The translations under genes were made by a program, and so were the position numbers. Below, piece after piece: positions 16,301 through 24,096 of a stretch of DNA of 37,562 nucleotides; position 1 is the first letter of the stretch; every line of letters begins with the position of its first letter. The stretch is from assembly GCA_024680795.1 (NCBI GenBank), contig JAILBR010000023.1, positions 1-37,562 on the forward strand. The letters are read 5' to 3'. Source of the stretch: Bacilli bacterium (GTDB taxonomy: Bacteria; Bacillota_I; Bacilli_A; RFN20; CAG-826). The notes below the pieces were generated by a model, which was not told where the DNA came from, searched no databases, and worked only from the letters and a program-made list of their open reading frames with translations.

Positions 16301-17865
16301 TCGATTTTAACTTGAATGATAGAGGATATATTAACTTCTTTGCTGGTACATATTTCGCTGGTGGTGCTGAAGATATTGTTAATTCTTTCTTCTCAATTCA
16401 CCAAGTTATTAGGGATCCAAACAATGGAATGAAGATTAAAGAAATAAAAGAAATTCAAGCCGTTTATTCCGATGGCATAGAAGGGCACTCTTATATTCTT
16501 CAATATAAAGGTTCTCCAATTCAATTATCTATTCCTTATTTGTATAAGGATGGAACTAGATATAACCTCAATCCAAATGGTGAGGCTTCACAAACATATT
16601 TGCCTAAAGATGTACATATTGAAGGGTCAACGATGTATTCTTCTAAATATAGTGATTATGTCAATAATTATGGCTATAAAATGGTTTTCAATACTGATTG
16701 GATTACTAATTTTACAGATGATCCAAGTACCGGAGCTCATGAAATGAATCTTGATATATCAAACAGCAAAAACCGTCTATTCTATTTTGAAATTCCTGTC
16801 AATGAAGGTGAATATTGTTTAGGATCTGTTCCTGGTGGATTGGGTGCTTATTTGCTTTATTTAGACATTGGTGCTAACGCATCAAAAACACAAAGAACTA
16901 CCACAGTCGAACATTTCAATCACGAAGAATTTGTTTACGTTTATCCAGCAGGGGTGGCCTATATTGATATGTCTTCTTCTGCTAGCGATTATACTTCTGG
17001 TGTTAAATACATATCGGAATATGACTACACAAACCAAGCATTTACAACGGATAGAGATATCGATGTAATCGATTCAAACTCTGTTTGTATTGAAATCAAT
17101 GTGGGTTATACTGGCGACTTTGTTGTTGAGAGAACTAGCAATCAAGTTGCTCTTACAAAAGCTGTAACTGGTTCAGATGCTATATATCAAGGCGATGAAG
17201 TCACTTCGTTTATCAATAAATCTGACTCTTCTCCAATTAGTGTCACTCCATTGTCAAGTGAAACTAAGGAAACAGTTAAGATGTGTTATTATGATTTTAG
17301 TGCCTATTTGGAAGATTGGACAATGACCGAAATCATTGATACCAGCACTAATGGTGGTGCTTATTCTAGACAAGTAATTCAACATTTGTATTACGGAACA
17401 GATAAGCAAAAGAATCTGAGATCAACAGAAGCTTCTGAAATAGAATTGATTAATGTTTATGATGTTATCAAAAACAATCAAGGAGAGATAACAGGAGTTA
17501 AGAAATATACTTCTTCTGAATTCATGGATAGATCAGTGCTTGTCATTAATAACAATGACATCAGTTCAACAAAACTTATTGAATTAGAGATTAGGCAAGA
17601 TGCAACGCCTAACACAAGTGGATATATCATAACTCCAACATTTAATTACACGGTGGTAGTTGATCCAAATACATCTGCAAATATTATAGAATTCGATAAT
17701 TACATGCTCGAGTTCCTCGTTGCTGGTAATCAATTGAAAGTTAAAGTTATTGAGGTTGCAAACCAAGCTAATTATAAAGAAGTCTATGTTGGAACAGTTT
17801 CGGCCGGTAATCTTATACTTACAACAGATGCCGGAAGAACAATAACTATCAACGTTAACACATAA
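13303..17865 (+). CDS. Giant secreted surface/matrix protein, copy 1
   Basis: This 1,520-residue protein has an N-terminal hydrophobic segment (~6-28) ending ATASWFMPKA, again like a SipW-type signal. The conserved GSTMGAYFAYG follows (~45-55), then PYGITKPRHLYNLAWLQYLG and a segment DNIDMSGW..PIGTPKNPFVGNFNGQGY (~93-121) like GLUG-type surface domains. A ~500-residue middle differs most from copy 2. A conserved C-terminal third includes IDFNLNDRGYINFFAGTYF and GEYCLGSVPGG..GAYLLYLDIGANA. No LPXTG motif or C-terminal membrane helix is visible, so it is either held by its N-terminal helix or released. GGGAG lies 17-20 bases before the ATG. Adhesin or matrix role is inferred. Confidence 0.72.
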   Translation: MKKVGLFKAILLAVTVLSGAATVAATASWFMPKAQVESDKDRLGGSTMGAYFAYGQGTISQPYGITKPRHLYNLAWLQYLGFFKTQTYFELSDNIDMSGWTLPPIGTPKNPFVGNFNGQGYVVTGLTVSNDFSEYGNQHPASVDASVFNSGDNPATSETTETNNYPNIVGFFGVVGNYNNAFTGTYNSSINEMKNIGLSDITVHTEASNSLIGAAAGYVDAKMENVAVDTATLSIDSGANALTSGPTTKLSDFSIVGYTTRTKKIRKASETIYDVSIDHESEFNVPSGGDGVGWGGSINMYDLHQRLVSVKNNTRTGSNGFTNRKQNYNYRTYWTSTPSLDESTPATLSQYDSDEVEGANDYLSFYKANESEREFGTYALYNRIDNGTVNNQYVYLMGGQNQVTTFTEYYLSTQITDGSGHFMYVATPNNNASVTNTNNQNIATGWVVPSKSTGKIYTVRNNTKYYLSFSDANMSLILRTGEANGKDWTRDDLKNDQGDVLMTRFTTTNVNDQGKTITYYLEYDDGWKLTKMPSPPDNIGVEPPNPSSPDELLWAGKDKYREHGYQISYDRSTQDNTLISYMNDNFETGDVGGVWGIGGDEPFFTSIDNEYTYGWQITNLTNNGTTNIKFGSNYVQIKETDVSLTGWIKNWKNQISFTSNSSSPYYCNWTANKSNTVEVGEDGLTIEYWSFKLTKRSGYRGNTTYYLAPSVGSSGCAFTLSTTQTYLRIVSNDQIISIHDAPIQTTYNQLHGKHEEWVTNTQTYEQEYNGYLDDLENTYAINPNVDGVVRGPDTYTDRNNPNNDRMKYSSDDTSYIPLNVVKDGTYSSMANYEPQKSNTGYIVGGSKLNANTNVFNSNVAGIRVAYYDKSTYLDENSYFYDDNLIANVYTIKDKEASAYSNELLTNPSAKRSMVSAIQENPNTNNPTEDRSAYKKYYRSFKDFQTKLADSGNNIYGLHFDDAQISMDNIVVADKVQISNFYNANSSDKTYTNYELPVNSIDFNLNDRGYINFFAGTYFAGGAEDIVNSFFSIHQVIRDPNNGMKIKEIKEIQAVYSDGIEGHSYILQYKGSPIQLSIPYLYKDGTRYNLNPNGEASQTYLPKDVHIEGSTMYSSKYSDYVNNYGYKMVFNTDWITNFTDDPSTGAHEMNLDISNSKNRLFYFEIPVNEGEYCLGSVPGGLGAYLLYLDIGANASKTQRTTTVEHFNHEEFVYVYPAGVAYIDMSSSASDYTSGVKYISEYDYTNQAFTTDRDIDVIDSNSVCIEINVGYTGDFVVERTSNQVALTKAVTGSDAIYQGDEVTSFINKSDSSPISVTPLSSETKETVKMCYYDFSAYLEDWTMTEIIDTSTNGGAYSRQVIQHLYYGTDKQKNLRSTEASEIELINVYDVIKNNQGEITGVKKYTSSEFMDRSVLVINNNDISSTKLIELEIRQDATPNTSGYIITPTFNYTVVVDPNTSANIIEFDNYMLEFLVAGNQLKVKVIEVANQANYKEVYVGTVSAGNLILTTDAGRTITINVNT

Positions 17866-17879
17866 TTCAATTGACCAAG

Positions 17880-17917
17880 AGTGGTATATCAAAAAAGATA
17901 TATCACTTTTATTTTTA
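17880..17917 (+). terminator. Intrinsic terminator ending module 1
   Basis: AGTGGTATATC (17880-17890) pairs with GATATATCACT (17897-17907) in an 11-bp stem with loop AAAAAA and a T-run. Confidence 0.85.
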
Positions 17918-17957
17918 GACCTTATCGAGATATTTTTATTTAGCAATTTTTTAGGTA

Positions 17958-17986
17958 TTGACTAAGTTATATCAAAGATATATATT
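17958..17986 (+). promoter_or_regulatory. Promoter of module 2
   Basis: TTGACT (17958-17963) and TATATT (17981-17986) with a 17-base spacer, in the same position relative to the aptamer as in module 1. Confidence 0.8.
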
Positions 17987-17991
17987 ACAGG

Positions 17992-18063
17992 TGTCAAAAG
18001 CAAAGCCACAGTGATGTGGTGACGCAAAACTATAGGGTCTTAGTAAAGATAGCCAGTTGCCGG
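17992..18063 (+). promoter_or_regulatory. GEMM-I (cyclic-di-GMP-I type) riboswitch aptamer, copy 2, with A20
   Basis: This is nearly the same RNA as copy 1: G21-C22 (18000-18001), P1b GCCACA/TGTGGT with GTGA tetraloop, GACGCAAAAC, AGGGTCT, then ATAGCCAGTTGCCGG. Position 20 is again A (17999). It differs from copy 1 at the base of P2, where AACTAT replaces AGCTAT, so the closing pair with C18053 becomes A-C. The P2 apical loop is shorter. P1b starts with a G-T instead of an A-T pair. These changes could alter affinity or switching relative to copy 1. Confidence 0.9.
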
Positions 18064-18092
18064 AATAAAATTGGGCAACTGGTTTTGTTTTA
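18053..18092 (+). terminator. Riboswitch-controlled terminator, copy 2
   Basis: A perfect 9-bp stem, CCAGTTGCC (18053-18061) with GGCAACTGG (18074-18082), is followed by TTTTGTTTTATT. The 5' arm again belongs to the aptamer, predicting an ON switch. Unlike copy 1, about 20 bases and a strong ribosome site separate it from the start codon. Confidence 0.85.
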
Positions 18093-18112
18093 TTGGGAGA
18101 CTTAGGGAGAAA

Positions 18113-19030
18113 ATGGGAGACAAACTAGGGAGAAAAAAATCTTTAATTAAGATTGTTGCGGCAACTTCGGTTGTCATTTTCTCTTTACTATCCGTGTGTG
18201 CTGGTGCATTCGCGTGGTTCTTATCCGAAAGAGACCAAAGTGCTGCATCTAGTTCCTTCTCTGTTAAGTCTTATGGAAAGTTTGAATCCATCTCCTTCCA
18301 TAGATTGACCAGCAAAAACGTTAATGTTGCTAATGATAGTACAAGCACTTTTAGTTTTGAAAAGACTGCTTACGGTGCTATTACTTATAATTGGGACACT
18401 GGTAAATATATTCCATCAGGAACAAGCACTAGCCTAACACTTCCTCAATACGATCCTCTTGATCAACATCAACCAGTATTAGCTGTCATTAAGCTAAATA
18501 GAGAATATGACACTGATGGTGGAAGTGTCGTTATTAAAACTACAACTACAGTGGATGGTTTCTTAGGCAAACAAAACGAAACCACTCACGTTAATATTTA
18601 TAAACTTGGAAATCCTTCTGACCCAACTGAAGCTGCTAAGCCAACTTTAAAAATGACAAACGATTACGATGATGGTGTACATGATCGTTATCCTCTTAGC
18701 TCTGTAGCAAATATGAGATGTCAGAATTTCTCTACTACAGAGTACACAACATGGGCTAATGGCTCTACTTTAGATTTAACACTTGGTAACTTAACCGGAA
18801 AGAAATCATTTGTTACTGTTGATAATGCTTTAGGAACATCATCGTTTACCAAGAGCATTGAAGTCTATAATAGTGGCGAAGGTAAAGATATCCAATATAT
18901 TGCTGTCATGATTGACTATGATCCTGACGCAATTGAATATACTTATTCAACATATCTTGGTAATGATATCATGGAATCATATAACTATATTTTGTATTTC
19001 CTCTGTGACTGGGAATGGGAGATTTTCTAA
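18113..19030 (+). CDS. TasA/SipW-type secreted protein, copy 2
   Basis: This 305-residue paralogue of 12390-13301 is almost identical through the export region (KKSLIKIVAATSV, then GAFAWFLSERDQSAASSSF, then VKSYGKF). It diverges in the centre, then is again conserved at IEVYNSGEG...IDYDPDAIEY...CDWEWEIF. The export motif fits the SipW-dependent TasA/camelysin type. I start at the ATG at 18113, three bases after AGGGAGA, and not the in-frame TTG at 18071, which lies inside the terminator loop. The strongest selection seems to act on the two ends, as expected for a subunit whose signal and assembly contacts are fixed while the exposed core varies. That reading is inference. Confidence 0.74.
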   Translation: MGDKLGRKKSLIKIVAATSVVIFSLLSVCAGAFAWFLSERDQSAASSSFSVKSYGKFESISFHRLTSKNVNVANDSTSTFSFEKTAYGAITYNWDTGKYIPSGTSTSLTLPQYDPLDQHQPVLAVIKLNREYDTDGGSVVIKTTTTVDGFLGKQNETTHVNIYKLGNPSDPTEAAKPTLKMTNDYDDGVHDRYPLSSVANMRCQNFSTTEYTTWANGSTLDLTLGNLTGKKSFVTVDNALGTSSFTKSIEVYNSGEGKDIQYIAVMIDYDPDAIEYTYSTYLGNDIMESYNYILYFLCDWEWEIF

Positions 19031-19032
19031 TT

Positions 19033-22000
19033 ATGAAAAAAGTTAATCTCTTCAAACTCGTTATCATGGCCTTGATTGGAATTTCTTCAGCTTCTGTTGT
19101 GGCTGCAACTTTATCTTGGTTTATGCCTAAAGCAACTATTACTAGAACACAAGATAAGTTAAATGGCTCTACAATGGGCGCTTACTTTGCTTATGGTAAT
19201 GGTATTCCAAAACAAAGCGAACAAGATGTTGTTAATAGAGTTTATGGTATCACCAAACCTCGTCACTTATACAACTTAGCGTGGTTACAATATCTTGGTT
19301 ATTTTGAAGAACAAAGTGGCTACCAATATTATTTTGAAATTGGTGATATGGTGGATGAAAATGGTAATCCAACCGATGTTCTTGATATGGAAGGTTGGGT
19401 TATTCCTGCTATCGGAACTGAGGAACATCCATTTATTGGTAACTTCAATGGTAACGGAAAAATAATTGCTAACTTAACTGTTTCAAATGATTTTGGCGAT
19501 TTTTCTAACCACCCTGCCACAATTACTGAAGCAAACTATACTCAAGCTCATATCTTGGGTCTTTTTGGTGTTGTTGGTAATTACGCTCACCAAGTTACTC
19601 CTACTGAAGGAACTAGCTTAACTTATGGTTATTATACAGATAGAGCGTGTACTATTCAGGCAATTGGTACTGCGAATGGTTCTATTTCATATTGGAGAAA
19701 ATACGATGAGGCAAATGAAACTGGCCCAAGATCATATAGTTCTTCGATTAATGAATTAACAAATACCGGCATAACAAATATTACAATTACAACAGCTTTA
19801 GATGATACATTGATTGGCATGGCAGCAGGATATATTAACGGTAATATGTCTAACATCGCTGTCGATGCTGGTACTTTTAATGTAACTACAACAAGCAATG
19901 AAAACGCCACGACTTCTTATGGTGGTTTTACAAGCAATATTTCTGACCATAGTGTTGTTGGATATACTACTAACAAAAAGAATATTAAGAAAGTCACACA
20001 CGACTTATATGATGTTAATGTTTCTGCCAACCATGAATTTAACGCTTCTGATAGCGGTGATGCTCAAGGTTGGGGTGGCTCTATTAATATGAAAACAATT
20101 TATGAGAGACTATATGCGATTAAAGCTAAGGGGTTGGTCTCTACGGAAAATTCTTTTGGATATAAAAGAGTGACTACATATTATGATGGGGTTAAGGATG
20201 ATTCAAGTGAAACCGATACCTACACTTCAAATTATATGCAATCTTATCATGGATATAATGTCAGTGGTCATGAATATATTGGAAATTATTTTTACATGAA
20301 TAGAGGTTCAAGTTCTGACCAATGGATGTATTTGTCTGGTGGTCATTATGAAAATAGTACGTACAACAAATACTACGAACATGAAGGATATCACATTACA
20401 GATGGAACCAATTATTTAGATTATCGTGGAAGTGATTTAGAAAATTATAATGGCGATAGTCCAAATACAATGGCGTTACCATGGGATTTTGTTTCTGCCG
20501 GAGGTTCAAGTTATTATATTAGAACCAATTACAACAACGCTACCAACAACCGTTATTTGTATAACAGCAATGGCGAATTAAAGATTGCTAGTGGAACCAC
20601 AACAAACTCAAATGCAATATGGGAATTTACTGAATCAGGCGAAGATGACTTAATTATTTCGAATGGCAATAAGAAAATCTATTATTATAATGGTTCATGG
20701 CAATTGATTCCAACAACCGACCAGACGGACAATTATTACATTATTAAAAGTGGTAGCAATTATATAAGTAAAAATAGCTCAAATAATAGTAATGTTTCAA
20801 ACACAACAAGCGAGTCTGATGCCGCACGTTTTTACATTGAACCAAGTACAAATAATCTCTATTTTATGAATGGAGGCACAAAGCAATATTTGGCCATCTA
20901 CTACACTTATACAACAAACTGGCGTAATAGGGTAGAAAGTGATTCATATGCTATTTGCACAACAAACAATTATAATCAGTCTGTTGATCAAGGTGGATAT
21001 TATTGCTTCTCGGTTGATGTAAACAATAAGATAAAATCTACTGTTCATGTTGCTGATAATGGCAGTGGTGGGTGGTTTGGATCAATCACATTTACGGATA
21101 CTGTTAACTATTTGTATTACAGTGGAGGATGGTCGCGAACAACTACAAGCGGCAGTTCTTTAACGCCAACATCAAAAAGCGAAACCGTTCAATATTCTAA
21201 TTACAAATTAGTAAATACTTTCAATGATGACAAAGTTAAAGTACTTGGGCCTGATTATTATCCAGATTCTCCATCATCAGTAAATAAAATGTATTTTGAT
21301 TATGATGATACTACTTATTTTCCTCTTAATGTTGAACATGATGGTAAAAGTTCTTACGTAGAAAATGGTGTAACGATAACCCCTAATTTAGAGAACAAAG
21401 AAGGAGTGGAAAGCGCTATTGCCAATGGCAACTTTGATCCTAAGGATAGTAATACTGGATATATAGTTGCTGGGTCAGATTATAGTAGTATCACCGGCAA
21501 TAATCCTTCTATGTCTGGAAGCTCAAGCTCAGATACAAATAATAGAAATAACATCAGTAAAATGCGTATTTCATCATACGCAATATCAAATGTCAGCGGA
21601 TCATTCAATCCTGCCAATGCTTCTGTTGTTCTTGATACGGATTTTCCTCATTCTAACATATTAACAATTCTTCCTAATGGAACATTGACAAATATTGGTC
21701 AGGTGTATGGGAATGACAGCACGACCATCTACTCTAGGTACAAAAAATCAAGAGAGTCATTCTTTGAGAATGCGCTAACAACAAATACTGTTAATGGTGG
21801 AACAAAAACTTATTCGAAAGCCAGTAATATTTATGGTTTGCACTTTATGGATACGTCCATAAACATTAATAGCGTTGTCAATGCTTCAAAAGTTAGTGTT
21901 TTAGGAAATAAATGCGATAATTATCAAATGCCGGTGCATAGTATCGATTTTAATCTAAAGCAAAAGGGTGTTATTAACTTCTTTGCTGGAACGTATTTCA

Positions 22001-23505
22001 CAGATAACAATTCTTTCTTCTCTTTACATGAAATTATTAGAAATAATGATGCTGTTCAAAAGAAAGATGGCAGTGGAAACGTAATTGAAGGACAATACAC
22101 AAGTTACAATACCATCAAGGAAATTAAAGAAATTGAAGAAATATTCATTACAAGTGAAGAAGTTGGTGATAAAACATCAAAATACTCTGTTATATATAAA
22201 TACAAAGGTAAAACTGGTAATGAAATGTATTCAGTTCCATTCAGAATTGATGGAAATCAAAATAAGTTTGTGATGAATATGAGTAACACTAATGACAACA
22301 TTACGCCTTATACTTATTCAACAATGGGGACTGATGATTTTAATAGTTATGTCACTACTTATGGATATGTTTCTAGATTTAAAACAAGTCAAATTGGAGT
22401 TAATTCAGGCATTTCGAGCAATTCAAACAAGATATTCTATTATGAATTCCCAATGAATCCAGGTGAATACTGTTTAGGATCTGTTTCTGGTGGTACTGGT
22501 GCTTATCTCCTCTATCTTGATATTGGTGCTAACGCAGCGAAAACTCAAAGAACTATTTTCTATGAGCACTTCAAATATACTGATTTGACATTTGATTATC
22601 CTGTTGGTGTTGCTATCGTTGCAACTTCAACTGTTGCGGATAATGTTGAAAATGGTACAGCTCTAGATGAAACAAATACAGCTAATACTGTCGTGAAAGC
22701 TGGTTATAAAGGTGCGTTTAGTATCACAAGGAGTGGTAATAGTGTTTCGATATCTAGAGAATCTAGTTTTACCGCTAATGCGAAACCAACACTGGTTGGA
22801 GAACTGATGTGGGACAATTCACATCAGATGTATAATATACATATTCCACTGAGTGACGGAGACACGGGCTTCGAGAGCAACAAGAACCTGACTAGCGAGA
22901 TAACTGCTAAAGAGACACATATAACTGATACAAGAAGAGTTTATTATGTTGACTATAACGTCAACCTTGATGAATACACAAAAACTCAAATTATTGATAC
23001 AAAAGTTGATAATGGTGCGGTTAATAGAACATATTATCAAGAGTATTCAGACGGTACTTCATCAACTAATGTTGATAATATTAAGGTATATAACACAAAT
23101 GGTGGTACAAGATATACTTCATCAGAATTAGCATATTCAGAATCTGCCGGAGTTGATAATTCCAATGTTAAGACATATGATACAACTCTTGGCATTAACA
23201 ATACCATGATTCTCAAATTCAAATATGAAGAACCATCAGGTGCTGAGGTTACAGCGGAACTTGTTCTATCGTATGAGGCCGATGGAACATATTCACCAAA
23301 GGTATATCAGAAATTTAAAGAGTATGAATATACAGTATCATGTACCGGAAGTGATATTGTAATTACTATTATTGATAGGAGCAGTGGAGAAGGTGCTAAA
23401 GTCATTAAAATTAACACCGAATCAATTACAAAGACTGGGGCCGGGACTCAACAAAGTCCTTATGTGATAACTCCAACAACAATTTCGGTAACAAAAACTT
23501 CTTAA
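19033..23505 (+). CDS. Giant secreted surface/matrix protein, copy 2
   Basis: This 1,490-residue paralogue of 13303-17865 has the same order: hydrophobic N-terminus ending AATLSWFMPKA, GSTMGAYFAYG, YGITKPRHLYNLAWLQYLG, a GLUG-like PAIGTEEHPFIGNFNGNGK segment, a long Asn/Ser/Tyr-rich middle and the conserved C-terminal IDFNLKQKGVINFFAGTYF and GEYCLGSVSGGTGAYLLYL blocks. The middle (~480-720) has runs like YYIRTNYNNATNNRYLYNSNG and YYIIKSGSNYISKNSS that suggest lectin-like beta-trefoil repeats, a weak call. There is no LPXTG and no C-terminal helix. I start at the ATG at 19033 to match copy 1; the in-frame ATG at 19015 overlaps the upstream gene. GGGAG at 19017-19021 is the likely ribosome site. 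Confidence 0.73.
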   Translation: MKKVNLFKLVIMALIGISSASVVAATLSWFMPKATITRTQDKLNGSTMGAYFAYGNGIPKQSEQDVVNRVYGITKPRHLYNLAWLQYLGYFEEQSGYQYYFEIGDMVDENGNPTDVLDMEGWVIPAIGTEEHPFIGNFNGNGKIIANLTVSNDFGDFSNHPATITEANYTQAHILGLFGVVGNYAHQVTPTEGTSLTYGYYTDRACTIQAIGTANGSISYWRKYDEANETGPRSYSSSINELTNTGITNITITTALDDTLIGMAAGYINGNMSNIAVDAGTFNVTTTSNENATTSYGGFTSNISDHSVVGYTTNKKNIKKVTHDLYDVNVSANHEFNASDSGDAQGWGGSINMKTIYERLYAIKAKGLVSTENSFGYKRVTTYYDGVKDDSSETDTYTSNYMQSYHGYNVSGHEYIGNYFYMNRGSSSDQWMYLSGGHYENSTYNKYYEHEGYHITDGTNYLDYRGSDLENYNGDSPNTMALPWDFVSAGGSSYYIRTNYNNATNNRYLYNSNGELKIASGTTTNSNAIWEFTESGEDDLIISNGNKKIYYYNGSWQLIPTTDQTDNYYIIKSGSNYISKNSSNNSNVSNTTSESDAARFYIEPSTNNLYFMNGGTKQYLAIYYTYTTNWRNRVESDSYAICTTNNYNQSVDQGGYYCFSVDVNNKIKSTVHVADNGSGGWFGSITFTDTVNYLYYSGGWSRTTTSGSSLTPTSKSETVQYSNYKLVNTFNDDKVKVLGPDYYPDSPSSVNKMYFDYDDTTYFPLNVEHDGKSSYVENGVTITPNLENKEGVESAIANGNFDPKDSNTGYIVAGSDYSSITGNNPSMSGSSSSDTNNRNNISKMRISSYAISNVSGSFNPANASVVLDTDFPHSNILTILPNGTLTNIGQVYGNDSTTIYSRYKKSRESFFENALTTNTVNGGTKTYSKASNIYGLHFMDTSININSVVNASKVSVLGNKCDNYQMPVHSIDFNLKQKGVINFFAGTYFTDNNSFFSLHEIIRNNDAVQKKDGSGNVIEGQYTSYNTIKEIKEIEEIFITSEEVGDKTSKYSVIYKYKGKTGNEMYSVPFRIDGNQNKFVMNMSNTNDNITPYTYSTMGTDDFNSYVTTYGYVSRFKTSQIGVNSGISSNSNKIFYYEFPMNPGEYCLGSVSGGTGAYLLYLDIGANAAKTQRTIFYEHFKYTDLTFDYPVGVAIVATSTVADNVENGTALDETNTANTVVKAGYKGAFSITRSGNSVSISRESSFTANAKPTLVGELMWDNSHQMYNIHIPLSDGDTGFESNKNLTSEITAKETHITDTRRVYYVDYNVNLDEYTKTQIIDTKVDNGAVNRTYYQEYSDGTSSTNVDNIKVYNTNGGTRYTSSELAYSESAGVDNSNVKTYDTTLGINNTMILKFKYEEPSGAEVTAELVLSYEADGTYSPKVYQKFKEYEYTVSCTGSDIVITIIDRSSGEGAKVIKINTESITKTGAGTQQSPYVITPTTISVTKTS

Positions 23506-23511
23506 GCCTTT

Positions 23512-23550
23512 AAAGGATCGCGTCCACTTAATGGATTGTGGTCCTTTTAT
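23512..23550 (+). terminator. Terminator ending module 2
   Basis: AAAGGA near 23512 pairs with TCCTTT near 23542, with an inner TCCA/TGGA hairpin, followed by TTTTATTAT. A close relative of its 3' half recurs after the toxin gene at 24138. Confidence 0.6.
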
Positions 23551-23562
23551 TATGGCTGATTA

Positions 23563-23605
23563 TTAACGTACGAAATAACGTACGATATACTATATCCGAA
23601 AGGAG
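23563..23605 (+). promoter_or_regulatory. Toxin-antitoxin promoter and YefM-type operator
   Basis: Two CGTACG palindromes, at 23567-23572 and 23579-23584, have centres exactly 12 bases apart. E. coli YefM uses two palindromes with TGTACA cores at the same 12-base spacing. They overlap the promoter: TTAACG (23563-23568) and TATACT (23586-23591), 17 bases apart. AAAGGAG at 23599-23605 is the ribosome site. The layout predicts autorepression by the antitoxin. Confidence 0.65.
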
Positions 23606-23617
23606 AAACAATAAAAT

Positions 23618-23863
23618 ATGGTTACACTTAATATCAGCAATGCTAGAGATAAACTATATCAGCTAGCGGCTTCTCGCATTAAGTATAGTGATGTTATAAA
23701 CATCAGCACTAAAGATGGAAACGTGATAATGATAAGTGAAGAAGACTACAATAGTTTAATTGAGTCTCTTTATTTGGCTGGTATCAAAAACGTTTATGAG
23801 GATATTGAAGAAGCAGTAAATACTCCTACTAGTGATCTCAACAAAGGAGATCCATGGAAGTAG
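23618..23863 (+). CDS. yefM: YefM/Phd family antitoxin
   Basis: The 81-residue protein matches the YefM/Axe fold. It begins MVTLNISNARDKLYQLAASRI, continues VINISTKDGNVIMISEEDYNSLIESLYLAG and ends in a short acidic tail that would wrap the toxin. The N-terminal part binds DNA and the C-terminal part neutralises YoeB. The length is normal (~80-90). The toxin gene begins 10 bases before this stop, so the two are translationally coupled. The paired CGTACG sites upstream are the expected operator. Confidence 0.88.
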   Translation: MVTLNISNARDKLYQLAASRIKYSDVINISTKDGNVIMISEEDYNSLIESLYLAGIKNVYEDIEEAVNTPTSDLNKGDPWK

Positions 23864-24096
23864 TCTACACCAAACAAGCTTATAAAGACTTTGATAAAAT
23901 TAAACAATATCCAAGCCTAATGAAGAAGGTTCAATCACTAGTAGAATTACTTAAAGAAAACCCGTTTACCAACCCACCATCTTATGAAAAACTAATCGGT
24001 TTCAAAAATGTTTATTCAAGGCGAATAAATGTTGAATATCGATTAGTGTATGAAGTAAGAGAACAAGAAAAAGTAGTGGTCATCATCAGAATGTAG
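23854..24096 (+). CDS. yoeB: Txe/YoeB toxin, truncated by a nonsense codon
   Basis: The 80-residue protein is a Txe/YoeB endoribonuclease, which cuts mRNA at the ribosome A site: MEVVYTKQAYKDFDKI, NPFTNPPSYEKLIGF, YSRRINVEYRLVYEV. The Glu and Arg positions of the active site are present. It stops at TAG (24094-24096) after IIRM. The same frame continues ACA CAC TAC GAA TAA (Thr-His-Tyr-Glu-stop, 24097-24111). Firmicutes relatives commonly end RMWTHYE, so a TGG-to-TAG change has removed WTHYE. The lost His-Tyr are the catalytic C-terminal pair of YoeB. The product should be inactive or weak but may still bind its antitoxin. Confidence 0.85.
   Translation: MEVVYTKQAYKDFDKIKQYPSLMKKVQSLVELLKENPFTNPPSYEKLIGFKNVYSRRINVEYRLVYEVREQEKVVVIIRM

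Noticed and set aside
17584-17946. 120-residue minus-strand ORF at the end of giant protein 1
   Set aside because: It crosses a terminator and is low-complexity; shadow of the giant gene.
13303-23505. Sortase-anchored adhesins
   Set aside because: Neither giant protein shows an LPXTG motif with a C-terminal helix and basic tail.
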